A stretch of 64,000 nt of DNA from JBKBIP01 sp046297495. GTDB taxonomy: Bacteria > Planctomycetota > Planctomycetia > Gemmatales > Gemmataceae. Shown one piece after another: positions 1 to 8,311 of the stretch. The notes beneath the pieces are model-generated. The model saw only the letters and a program-made list of their open reading frames with translations. It did not search any database and was not told the DNA's origin. The position numbers and the translations under genes are program-made. Position 1 is the stretch's first letter; each line of letters starts with the position of its first letter. The DNA lies in NCBI GenBank assembly GCA_046297495.1, contig JBKBIP010000008.1:124001-188000 (forward strand), read 5' to 3'.

Positions 1-1
1 C

Positions 2-271
2 TTCACCCTGGAGGTCAACGGCAACCGCATCCATCAAGGTTTGTCCGATACGGCTCAGGTGCCACCGTCGCAACTGGCGAGCAGCGGCGCGGCCACCGCG
101 CCAGTCGCGGCGGCGATTCCTAGCGCGGTCCCCGCGCCACCGCCTCCGCCCGCCGCACCAACCACCGAGGACTTGGCTTCCCAAGACGAGGATGCCCTCT
201 GGAAACAAATCGATTTGCAACGCAGCGATGCCGCCGGAGTCGATTTGGAGAAACCGCAAGGGGAAACGTAA
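2..271 (+). CDS. C-terminal end of an unrecognised protein (partial)
   Basis: The reading frame is open from the left edge and stops at 271, so only the last 89 residues are visible. It starts with an ordinary mixed stretch (FTLEVNGNRIHQGL). An Ala/Pro-rich low-complexity linker follows with a run of five prolines, and the tail is acidic. I recognise no domain. A linker plus acidic tail at a C-terminus is common in secreted or scaffold-like proteins, but no function is offered. The frame is clearly coding by its codon pattern and ends well before the inverted repeat at 406-457. Confidence 0.6.
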   Translation, partial: FTLEVNGNRIHQGLSDTAQVPPSQLASSGAATAPVAAAIPSAVPAPPPPPAAPTTEDLASQDEDALWKQIDLQRSDAAGVDLEKPQGET

Positions 272-405
272 CCCCGCGGGCGACCGTTCCTAGCCAAGGG
301 CGACAGCCCCTGGAGAGTGAATCAGCATCCCACGACAGCCCCGATAGGGGCGGCAATACCGGGGGCTAACGCCCCTGGCTATTCCTCCGGCAAGGAAGAA
401 CCGCC

Positions 406-457
406 GAGCCGCGACCGTCAAGGAGCGGGACAGCCCACTCCCTGACGGTCGCGGCTC
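406..457. repeat. Perfect-arm inverted repeat between convergent genes (REP-like / terminator)
   Basis: GAGCCGCGACCGTCA (406-420) is repeated in inverted form at 443-457. After one mismatch a further GGAG/CTCC pair continues the stem, leaving a 12-base loop. It lies between the 3' ends of two convergent genes, so it could stop transcription from both sides. There is no T-run, so a classical intrinsic terminator is not claimed. The upstream stretch 290-380 holds further short G/C palindromes (for example CCCCGATAGGGG and GGGGGCTAACGCCCC), suggesting a patch of dispersed repeats. Confidence 0.6.
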
Positions 458-481
458 GGATTATCGGAGGGATTGCTTCCC

Positions 482-1438
482 TCAACGATTCGTGGAGCCA
501 CAGTCCAGGGACCGGCCCAGCCGGGAGCGAATCAAATCTGCGAAAGCCCGCGCGAACCACGAGAGCGGAACCCCTTTCAAATAGACGATATGGACGGCGA
601 TCCGTCCCAAAGAGCGGCTCAAGGAGCGGGCGTGCAAGTTGGGGGGCGGCGACGCAGTAGGCAGCCCCACCACCAAGCCGATGCCGAAGCCCAGCTCCAC
701 GTACCGGCGGATGACGGCGGTGAAGTAGGCTTCAATCCGGCGCGGTTGCGTGCGGAAGGCACCCAGCTTGTCCAAGAGCGCGGTGGCCACCGGGTCGGGG
801 ATGCCATCGGGGGCGTTCACCAGTGGATAGGCAAGCAGGTCCTGAAGCGTGACGTTCCGCAGCTGGGCCAAGGGATGGTCAAGCGGAGTGATCAGGAAGT
901 GATCCAATTCATACAGCGGCTCGAAATCTAACCGCGCGAATGCTTCCTTCCTCTGCGTTTCCGTGGTGATACCCACGTCCGCCTGGCCCGTCTCCACTGC
1001 TGCCAGCACCTGGCGCGTGTTCATTTCTCGAAAACAGAGCTGCACGTTGGGATGGTGTTGCTCGAATTCCACGATGGGATCCGGTAAATCCTCGACCAAC
1101 GTACGTTGCGTGGTGGCGACGGTAAGACGCGGTTGGACACTGGCCTGGCTCTCCGCGAAACGGCGCGGCAGCGCGTCGGCGGCGGCGACCAGAGGGGCGA
1201 CCAGCTCGACCAACCGGCGCCCAGCCTCGGTCAGACGGCAGCCGCGCCCATGCGGCTCGATGAGCGGAACGCCCAGATGCCGTTCCAGGGCATGAACCTG
1301 TTCCCAAACCGTGGGATGAGCCAGACCCAAGGCGTCCGCCGCCCCCTTCAAGCTGCCCAAGCGAGCGGTCTCGTTGAAACTGCGCAGCTGCTGCAAGGTG
1401 ATTTCCTTGTAGGCATGGCCGGCCCGGTTTTTGGTCAT
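482..1438 (-). CDS. LysR-family transcriptional regulator
   Basis: A 318-residue protein with the usual LysR plan. An N-terminal winged helix-turn-helix (about residues 10-70, ITLQQLRSFNETARLGS and the dimer helix after it) is followed by a periplasmic-binding-like effector domain to the end (for example QADVGITTE and LGFGIGLVVG). The order and CysB-like sequence style fit an activator responding to a small metabolite, which cannot be named. The ATG at 1438 is preferred; an in-frame GTG at 1450 is the alternative and neither has a strong ribosome-binding site. The gene is divergent from the VCBS gene at 1575, and a dyad lies between them at 1462-1482. Confidence 0.85.
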   Translation of the reverse strand: MTKNRAGHAYKEITLQQLRSFNETARLGSLKGAADALGLAHPTVWEQVHALERHLGVPLIEPHGRGCRLTEAGRRLVELVAPLVAAADALPRRFAESQASVQPRLTVATTQRTLVEDLPDPIVEFEQHHPNVQLCFREMNTRQVLAAVETGQADVGITTETQRKEAFARLDFEPLYELDHFLITPLDHPLAQLRNVTLQDLLAYPLVNAPDGIPDPVATALLDKLGAFRTQPRRIEAYFTAVIRRYVELGFGIGLVVGLPTASPPPNLHARSLSRSLGRIAVHIVYLKGVPLSWFARAFADLIRSRLGRSLDCGSTNR

Positions 1439-1461
1439 GGCGCCACTCACAGAAAAAACCT

Positions 1462-1482
1462 AATTCTGATCGAGATAGAATT
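1462..1482. promoter_or_regulatory. Candidate LysR operator (dyad)
   Basis: AATTCT and AGAATT form a perfect dyad separated by nine bases, just upstream of the LysR gene and in the divergent intergenic region. LysR proteins classically bind T-N11-A dyads, and ATTC-N11-GAAT fits that pattern. It would serve autoregulation, control of the divergent gene, or both. Binding itself is inferred. Confidence 0.45.
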
Positions 1483-1574
1483 TGTCTTACTTTACTCTTG
1501 TGATCCGCTTCTCGCAATGGCTAGGGTGAAATGAATAGATTCACACTCCGCGAACATTCTGGGAGGTTGATCCC

Positions 1575-3236
1575 ATGCGATGTGCTTGGTACTGGTTGGG
1601 AGCTTTATGTTGTCTGTGGGCGGTCGTCGTGGCAGCCGCGGCGGCGCCGCTGTTTCGCTTTGCCGATGTCACGACCGAGGCCGGACTGACTCCCGCGCGG
1701 GTAGGGTTGTACAACCATGCGGTGGCTTGGGGGGACTTCGACGGCGACGGCCTGCCGGACCTGTTTTTGGGCAACTTCGCCGACAAGGGATTTGACGCCA
1801 CGCTGGGCCAGCGGCAGCCGGTGCCGAACTTGCTATTCCGTCAGGTGGCGGGTGGCAAATTCGAGCACTTTCCGTGCCCGGCGGTGGAGAGGCCCGCTCG
1901 ATGCAGCGGCGCTGTCTTCGTGGATTTGAATAACGATGGCAATCTCGATCTGTACGTCTCCAGCAACAAGTTGGAGAAGTCCCGTCCGGGCACGCCGGGA
2001 GCCGAAGGTTGTCGCCTGTATCGCAACGACGGCGGCGGTAAGTTCGTGGACATCTCCGAAAGCTGTGGCGCCTGCCCGCCGACATTGTACCGTTGCCGGG
2101 ATATTGCCGTGTTGGATTATGACAAGGACGGCTTGCTCGATTTGTTGGTCATTCAAGATCGTGTGGTTCGCCAAGACGGGAAGGTCTTTGGCTCGCGGCT
2201 GTTTCGCAACCTCGGCAATCACCGCTTCGAGGATGTCACCCATACAGTGGGGCTGCCGGAGGATTTGTGGGGAGCCGGCGTCGCCGTGGGGGACGTCAAC
2301 GGCGATCAACGGCCGGATATATTCGTGGCCTACAGCAATCGCTTATTCCTGAGTCAACCGGACGGGACCTACCGCGAGGCCGAGTCGCTCCGCTCCGTCT
2401 TTGACCATCAACCCGCCGATGCCGAGGACATCGTCGTCGGCGCCGCCTTTGGCGACATCGACAACGACGGCGATTTGGATTTGATCACCGGCACGCATTA
2501 CAACCATGGCTTGTCGCGTGTCCATGTCTTCCTGAACGAAGGGGTCCAAGCTGGCGTGCCGCGCTTCCGCGAAGTGACCCGCGAGCTAGGCATTCCGCCT
2601 CTTCCCATGAAGGCACCGCACCCGGAGATTCAGGATTTCGACAACGACGGTTGGCCCGATTTGTACTGGTCGGCGTGGTTTGCCGAAGGAGCGAAGCGGC
2701 GTCCGTTCCTGTGCCGAGGGTTGGGAGTGCGCGACGGTCTGCCCCGTTTCGCCGTGCCGTCCGTCGAGATGGTGCGTATTACCAAAAAGGACAAGCTCAT
2801 ACTCAATACCGCGCCACCGGAAGGACTGGGCATGGTGTACTATGTGGACGGTCCCGCCGTGGATTACGACGCTGACGGCCGCTTGGATTTCTTCGGTGGT
2901 AGTTGGCCGAATGAGAGTTCCCGCTTGTTCCGCAATGAGACGAAAGCCGGTAACTGGTTGCAAGTTCAAGTCCAAGGCAAGAAAATGAACCGCATGGGGG
3001 TCGGAGCGGTGGTCCGGCTGTATCCGGCAGGCAAGGCGGGTGACCGGACGGCACTATGGGGACATCGAGAAATCACGGTCAACGGCGGTTACAGTTCGGG
3101 ACGCCCGGCGGTCGCTCATTTTGGCTTGGGGACGGCGGGTGGCTGCGATGTGGAGGTCATTCTCCCGTCGCAGGCCGAGCCGGTGGTAGTGACATCCGCG
3201 CGTGCCAATCAACGATTGCTGGTACGCGAGCCTTGA
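1575..3236 (+). CDS. Secreted FG-GAP/VCBS repeat protein with ASPIC/UnbV C-terminus
   Basis: A 553-residue exported protein. The N-terminal hydrophobic stretch (about residues 5-24, ending AAAAA) is a signal peptide. Repeats with Asp-rich Ca-binding loops follow (DFDGDGLPDLFLGN, DLNNDGNLDLYV, DYDKDGLLDLLV, DIDNDGDLDLITG, DYDADGRLDFFGG), as in an integrin-like beta-propeller. The last roughly 90 residues match the ASPIC/UnbV domain (NRMGVGAVVRLY and GYSSGRPAVAHFGLG). GGGAGG-type ribosome-binding sequence precedes the ATG. It is followed after 19 bases by another secreted protein, so the two are probably co-transcribed. Role is likely extracellular or periplasmic binding; the ligand is unknown. 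Confidence 0.9.
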   Translation: MRCAWYWLGALCCLWAVVVAAAAAPLFRFADVTTEAGLTPARVGLYNHAVAWGDFDGDGLPDLFLGNFADKGFDATLGQRQPVPNLLFRQVAGGKFEHFPCPAVERPARCSGAVFVDLNNDGNLDLYVSSNKLEKSRPGTPGAEGCRLYRNDGGGKFVDISESCGACPPTLYRCRDIAVLDYDKDGLLDLLVIQDRVVRQDGKVFGSRLFRNLGNHRFEDVTHTVGLPEDLWGAGVAVGDVNGDQRPDIFVAYSNRLFLSQPDGTYREAESLRSVFDHQPADAEDIVVGAAFGDIDNDGDLDLITGTHYNHGLSRVHVFLNEGVQAGVPRFREVTRELGIPPLPMKAPHPEIQDFDNDGWPDLYWSAWFAEGAKRRPFLCRGLGVRDGLPRFAVPSVEMVRITKKDKLILNTAPPEGLGMVYYVDGPAVDYDADGRLDFFGGSWPNESSRLFRNETKAGNWLQVQVQGKKMNRMGVGAVVRLYPAGKAGDRTALWGHREITVNGGYSSGRPAVAHFGLGTAGGCDVEVILPSQAEPVVVTSARANQRLLVREP

Positions 3237-3255
3237 CCCGAAAGAGAACCTTATC

Positions 3256-6200
3256 ATGGCGATGACACGACGACTTACCTCTACCATTATATTGGGTTGT
3301 CTATTTCCGTTCTTCGGGACGGCCTGGGGGCAGACTTTACGGGTCAGCTTTGATGAGGGCACGCAGGCGGACCGGGCGGACGGGCGCGCCGAGCCGTGGC
3401 TGAGCCGGGACGTGGAACAGGTACCTGGCAAGGTTGGCATGGCCGCGCGTTTGGGGGAGCGCGGCCAGCTCATCTACGGTGGCGAGCAAAACATCTTGGC
3501 CGGACAGGGTACCCTGGCTTTCTGGTGCCGAATTCCGGAGCGACCTGGCCCCACCGATATCCAGCGCCTCATTTTCGTGCAGTGCAAGGAACGCGGGTAT
3601 TGGAACTACCTGGCCACGATGGAATGGCAAGAAGGAGTCTTCCGAGCCAAGGTGTTCGACTTTTGCCACGGCCACGGTTGGCACGATCCAGACGCCCTAC
3701 CTGCTTTCCAGGCGGCAACTTGGCATCATGTGGCTCTGGTTTGGGACCAAGCGGAAGGAGTCAAGTTTTTCCTCGATGGCAAGCTAACCGGCTCGACCTG
3801 GCGACAGCAAGCATGGTGGGACCGGCCTACTCCCCATGCCATTCACTTGTGTTACCCCGGCGCGAGCTATGATGAATTATGTATCTATGATCGTTGCCTG
3901 TCCGATGAGGAAATCGGCGCTCTGGTGATGGATAACCGCTGGCAGGTGCCAAGAACTACCATCACGTGGAGCCAGGACGCCTATGATCGGCTGGCGAGTA
4001 GTTTGGGGACGGTGGGCGTGGAGCATCTACCCACCATCGACGTAGCTGACCAACAACCGGATACGGAGACAGTCATCCGGCAAGCACGGGTAACGCGCAT
4101 CCTCGATGATCGTATTCCCGCCTGGAAGGTGATGGATGGCCGGATGAATCTATTCTGGCCAGAGTGGCGCGCTCCCACATTGGGGGACGTGGATTTCAGC
4201 GGCTCCGAGATCAGCGTGACCTTGGAACCGGGACAGCGACTTACCCATCTGGTGCTACGTGGCTTGGTGGGTGGTTGCCGCGTCCACGGCGAGCGGGACG
4301 GCTTCGTCAGTCACGCGCCGCTTGCTGAAGTACCCACGGGGTTACACTATCTGTCCGCCCATCGGCTGCCGCCGGACTTGACCGGCTTGCGCGTCCCGCG
4401 CCGTGAAGGAATGAAACTGCACGAAATCGGTCTGTTCGCCGTCGAGCGCCGACCGATCTCGAAAGCGACAGGACGGATTACACCGATTACCGGCTTCCTC
4501 GACCGGGACGCGCTCGGCGGCTTGGTGGAACAAATTCATACCCTCACATTACCCCACGAGCGCACCCTGTTGGGCAAGGGAAAGGGAGTCAAGTCGGTGC
4601 CCGTTGCCGGTTTGAGCCGGGTTCATTTCGTCAGCAAACCAGTGACCGAGGCGCTACCGCTCGATGCTGTTAGTTTACGTCTGACCTTCTCCGCTCCGTG
4701 GCGCGCGGATGTCTGGTGGTTGCGCGTGCAGGACCCTGTTAATCCACGCCGCGACTTGATGAATGTACCTGTCCGAGTCCTTAACCCCGTCCCTGGCAAG
4801 CAGGTTACGTTGGCGGTCACGCTCGATTTTTGGGACGTGGTCCTCGACCCTGGCACCCGCTTATGGGTAGAATTGCTACCCACTCAATCAGTTACCCTGG
4901 CCACGGACAAAGACAACGCCAATCAGCTATCTTTGAAAATTGGAGATCGGGCCAAAGTATTGGCCGAGTTCGCGTTCACCCAAGGGCAGTTAGCTTTCTC
5001 CTACTGGCAGCTTGGTTCCGAAGGTAGCGGCCGCCAAGGTGCTAATCCCGAAGCCCGCAGCTTCAATTTACTCGGCGGCATCACGGACAATCACGAGTTG
5101 AAATTAACGCTGGAATGGGTCCGCCGCCACGTAGCCGATGATCGGTTGGTCAACAATCTTTGGCGGATCACCCACGAAAAGCGCACGCCGGCGCCGGTGA
5201 CGCCACGGCTTCAGCCCGAGGGAGCGCCAGCGTGGGCCGTCTGGGGACGTGAGCTACTCGAACGCTACCGTGCCATGTCCCATCTGTGGGCTGATTGGCA
5301 AGGACCGGACGGCCAACTAGGGGGCGGATGGAACGACGACCCTACTTTCCCCGGTGTCTATATTTGTTTGCCTCTGCTGGGTGACACACGGACACAAACG
5401 ATGTTCGAGCGCATCTTCGATGGCGTGGAGGAGACGGGGTACCTGCGTAATGGCGTCTGTCGGGGGCCTATCGACACCGGCCATGCGCGCGACTTGGTCG
5501 CGTGGCGTGGCCACTTGATGTTGTTCGACTATGGCCAGCCGCGCCATGTCGAACGTGCCCTGGCCATGACGCGCGAGCTGCACCGTTGGACGCGCTTGGA
5601 CGAAAACGGCCATCGCCGCGCCGTGACCAACCACTACAGCGAGGACGGGCCGCAGCGCCGACCGCGTTCCAAGGTCAACGATGACGGGTTAATCGAACAG
5701 ATTAACACCGAGGGGGATTTCAGCATTACTCCCTTGCTCATGGATTCGATATTTTGTGCCTGGTACTCGCGCAACCCCACCGTGTTGAAATTCGTGGCGG
5801 AAGTCGCTGAGGGGGAGTTGGCTCGGCAAGCCGATCCGAAGCGGACGGGTGGTTATCCCTTCGTGTCCTTCGCGCAGCTATTCAATGATCCGAAATATGC
5901 CAAGGAACCTCTCGAACCTTATCTTCCCAGCGCCGCAGAGAAGGCCAAGGTAGTGCAAGGGATTCGGGCTGCTTGTGAGACATTGGAAGGGGGCTGGCAA
6001 TTTCGCGGCGGTGAGGCCCGCGGCGCCAATGATCATTTCAGCGTTCCGGGACAAACCGAGTTAAGCCGGATGTACCTGGGATTCGGCATGACGTGGTTGC
6101 GCACGGCCATCACAATGGTTCCCCCTATCGCCGTTAGCTGGGAGGGATTGGAGGACCAGGTAGCCGCGTTGGTGTTGGAGGCCTCGTCCACCAAACTGCG

Positions 6201-6762
6201 CGTGGCCGTCTATAATTTCGATGCGCAGCCACGCGCGGTGCGGATGCGCGTCTGGCGGTTGGCGGACGGCAAGTACCAATTGCGTACCGGACACGACTCG
6301 GACGGCGACGACCAGATCGACGGTCCCGCCGCCACGGACGAAATCAATTTGCATCGCGCCAGTCCCATTGCCTTGCAGCTACCGTCCCGCCGCGTGTTCA
6401 TCGTGGAGTTAGACCAGCTCGAAGCGCGGTCACGTCCCGAACAGTTAGCCGATTTGGCGGTGGGGACTGGCGATGTCTTTTACGATCTGGCCACCGACCG
6501 GCTCAAAGTAGTGGTTCACAATATCGGCGCTGCCCCCGCTAAGAATATCACCGTCCGCTTTGAGACTCCCGATGGTAAATTGTTGGGGCGTCATGTCATC
6601 GAGCAGCTGGACGCGCCATTGGACCTCCGCCCCCAGACCGCCGTGGCGTGGTTGTCGCAACCCACGTTGCATCCGGTCGATAGAATCATCGTGCATGTCG
6701 ATCCTGATGATCAAATAGAGGAGATTACCAAGGAAAATAATCGCATGGTCTGGCAACGGTGA
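3256..6762 (+). CDS. Large secreted LamG-like protein with CARDB C-terminal domain
   Basis: A 1168-residue protein starting at the ATG that opens a signal peptide (MAMTRRLTSTII, cleavage after about AWG). Residues about 25-220 look like a concanavalin/LamG jelly-roll fold (GTLAFWCRIPERPG, TWHHVALVWDQ, LDGKLTGS). The long middle resembles an alpha/alpha glycoside-processing or lyase-like scaffold, but I cannot assign a family. Residues about 1065-1168 match CARDB, an Ig-like adhesion module (LKVVVHNIGAAPAKNITVRF and IEEITKENN). It sits 19 bases after the VCBS gene. An earlier in-frame ATG at 3202 lies inside the previous gene and would place residues before the signal peptide, so it is rejected. 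Confidence 0.8.
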   Translation: MAMTRRLTSTIILGCLFPFFGTAWGQTLRVSFDEGTQADRADGRAEPWLSRDVEQVPGKVGMAARLGERGQLIYGGEQNILAGQGTLAFWCRIPERPGPTDIQRLIFVQCKERGYWNYLATMEWQEGVFRAKVFDFCHGHGWHDPDALPAFQAATWHHVALVWDQAEGVKFFLDGKLTGSTWRQQAWWDRPTPHAIHLCYPGASYDELCIYDRCLSDEEIGALVMDNRWQVPRTTITWSQDAYDRLASSLGTVGVEHLPTIDVADQQPDTETVIRQARVTRILDDRIPAWKVMDGRMNLFWPEWRAPTLGDVDFSGSEISVTLEPGQRLTHLVLRGLVGGCRVHGERDGFVSHAPLAEVPTGLHYLSAHRLPPDLTGLRVPRREGMKLHEIGLFAVERRPISKATGRITPITGFLDRDALGGLVEQIHTLTLPHERTLLGKGKGVKSVPVAGLSRVHFVSKPVTEALPLDAVSLRLTFSAPWRADVWWLRVQDPVNPRRDLMNVPVRVLNPVPGKQVTLAVTLDFWDVVLDPGTRLWVELLPTQSVTLATDKDNANQLSLKIGDRAKVLAEFAFTQGQLAFSYWQLGSEGSGRQGANPEARSFNLLGGITDNHELKLTLEWVRRHVADDRLVNNLWRITHEKRTPAPVTPRLQPEGAPAWAVWGRELLERYRAMSHLWADWQGPDGQLGGGWNDDPTFPGVYICLPLLGDTRTQTMFERIFDGVEETGYLRNGVCRGPIDTGHARDLVAWRGHLMLFDYGQPRHVERALAMTRELHRWTRLDENGHRRAVTNHYSEDGPQRRPRSKVNDDGLIEQINTEGDFSITPLLMDSIFCAWYSRNPTVLKFVAEVAEGELARQADPKRTGGYPFVSFAQLFNDPKYAKEPLEPYLPSAAEKAKVVQGIRAACETLEGGWQFRGGEARGANDHFSVPGQTELSRMYLGFGMTWLRTAITMVPPIAVSWEGLEDQVAALVLEASSTKLRVAVYNFDAQPRAVRMRVWRLADGKYQLRTGHDSDGDDQIDGPAATDEINLHRASPIALQLPSRRVFIVELDQLEARSRPEQLADLAVGTGDVFYDLATDRLKVVVHNIGAAPAKNITVRFETPDGKLLGRHVIEQLDAPLDLRPQTAVAWLSQPTLHPVDRIIVHVDPDDQIEEITKENNRMVWQR

Positions 6763-6793
6763 CAGGGGCACTGGTCCTAGGATGGCGTATACC

Positions 6794-6824
6794 GACTGCG
6801 CACGTGGATGAACGCGGCGCAGTC
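6794..6824. terminator. Hairpin between convergent genes
   Basis: GACTGCGC (6794-6801) and GCGCAGTC (6817-6824) form an eight-pair stem between the stop codons of the LamG-CARDB gene and the kinase gene. No T-tract follows, so the terminator role rests on position only. Confidence 0.4.
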
Positions 6825-6880
6825 CGTTCGGAGCACGCCGGGGACATTCCGTATCGTATGTCGGCCGTGTGCCAACCGCT

Positions 6881-8194
6881 TTAATACCCCATCAAATACG
6901 CGCGCAGCTCACAGAAGATCTGGTCGCAGCGTTTGCGGAAGTAATCGTCGATGGCTTTGACGTGATACAGGGGGCGCATCAAGACGGTGATGTGCAGCAA
7001 GGTGCCGCGCTGGGATTCGGCTTGCTGCAAGTGCAATTCCATGTCTATCGGCACCGAACGCCGGCCGAAGTGGAACCACGACGTGCGTTGTCCCAGGCGG
7101 ACGCGGATCATGCCGGGGACATTCTGCACGACCTCTCCCCCCACGTCTTGCACGAAGCCGCGCAGCTTGTAGGCGGCGATTTGCTCTGGCATCCAGGCTT
7201 CGAGATGGTGAATGATGGCATGGGGGTCGTTGGCGAAGGAGGGCAGCGTGGGGGTCGTGCGGGCGGCTTGCTCGACGGCCCGGGGATGCTCGGGGGGCAA
7301 TTCCTCTTCCAAGCGGTGCTCCTCATGCGCTAGGGCGGTTTCGTAGCGTTCGGCCAAGTCGCGAGCGCTTTGCGGCCGGTCGTTGGGATTCTTGGCCAGG
7401 CAGTCGCGCACTACTTCCTCGATGACAGGCGGCACCCAATCGGCAGCGCCCACCTCGGCGAACGTCGGCGGCTCCTCGGTGGCATGGGCCAACATGATGT
7501 CCATCGCGGAATCCCCCTCGAAGGGCAAGCGGCCGGTCAGCAGCTCGAAGAGCACCACGCCGACGCTGTAAATGTCGCCGCGATGGTCCATCGGCTCGCC
7601 GCGAATCGGTTCGGGGCAGATGTAGCCGGGCGTCCCCATGACATACTCTCCTTGGGCGTCGGTCAGAGCCTTCAAGTTGGGGTTGGGGTCTTTGGCCAAG
7701 CCGAAGTCCATGACCTTGATCTTCTCGTAAGGGGTGTCGGGATCGACGATCATCAAGTTGGCCGGCTTCAAGTCGCGGTGGATGATCCCTTGGGAGTGAG
7801 CGGCTTGCAGCACCTCGCACAGCTGGCCGAGCAGCCGCCCGACGCGCACCGGACTGAATCGGCCATTGCGCGCCAGCAGTTGATCCAGCCCGACGCCACG
7901 CACGTATTCCATGACCATGCACGACCCCGCCGGATCGTTCAACGAGGCATCGTACAAGGCCACGGCATATGGATGCTGAAAGCGGGCCAGCAACAGCGTC
8001 TCCCGCTGGAAACGTTCGCGGAATCGTGGGTCGGCGGCAATGTGATCGTGCATGACCTTGATGACGACCATGCGATCCAGGTCGCGTTGCCGGGCCAGAT
8101 ACACGCGCCCCATGCCCCCTTGACCCAACAGACGAAGAACCTCGTAACGGCCCAGAAAAACTTGACCGACTAGAGGAGAAGTGACATTGCTCAT
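6881..8194 (-). CDS. Soluble Pkn-type serine/threonine protein kinase
   Basis: A 437-residue Hanks-type kinase. Visible elements are the G-loop (GQGGMGRVY, about residue 24), the VVIK lysine, the catalytic loop HRDLKPAN, DFGLA, and an activation segment GTPGYICPE in which the usual APE reads CPE. The kinase domain ends near residue 290 (NPNDRPQSARDLAERYETAL). Unlike most planctomycete Pkn kinases it has no membrane segment. A roughly 110-residue soluble C-terminal domain (from about HAIIHHLEAW) has no family I recognise. The ATG at 8194 is chosen because upstream in-frame codons are not conserved-looking. Substrate unknown. Confidence 0.92.
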   Translation of the reverse strand: MSNVTSPLVGQVFLGRYEVLRLLGQGGMGRVYLARQRDLDRMVVIKVMHDHIAADPRFRERFQRETLLLARFQHPYAVALYDASLNDPAGSCMVMEYVRGVGLDQLLARNGRFSPVRVGRLLGQLCEVLQAAHSQGIIHRDLKPANLMIVDPDTPYEKIKVMDFGLAKDPNPNLKALTDAQGEYVMGTPGYICPEPIRGEPMDHRGDIYSVGVVLFELLTGRLPFEGDSAMDIMLAHATEEPPTFAEVGAADWVPPVIEEVVRDCLAKNPNDRPQSARDLAERYETALAHEEHRLEEELPPEHPRAVEQAARTTPTLPSFANDPHAIIHHLEAWMPEQIAAYKLRGFVQDVGGEVVQNVPGMIRVRLGQRTSWFHFGRRSVPIDMELHLQQAESQRGTLLHITVLMRPLYHVKAIDDYFRKRCDQIFCELRAYLMGY

Positions 8195-8311
8195 GTTCGC
8201 TCGCTTTGTTCTATTTCCACACAAAAGGGGCGTTCCCAGGATGATTCGAGATGGGTCGGATCGTTCCCCCGCTGGCGCCGCCTGGCTTCGGATGAGTGAA
8301 ACGTTCATGCT

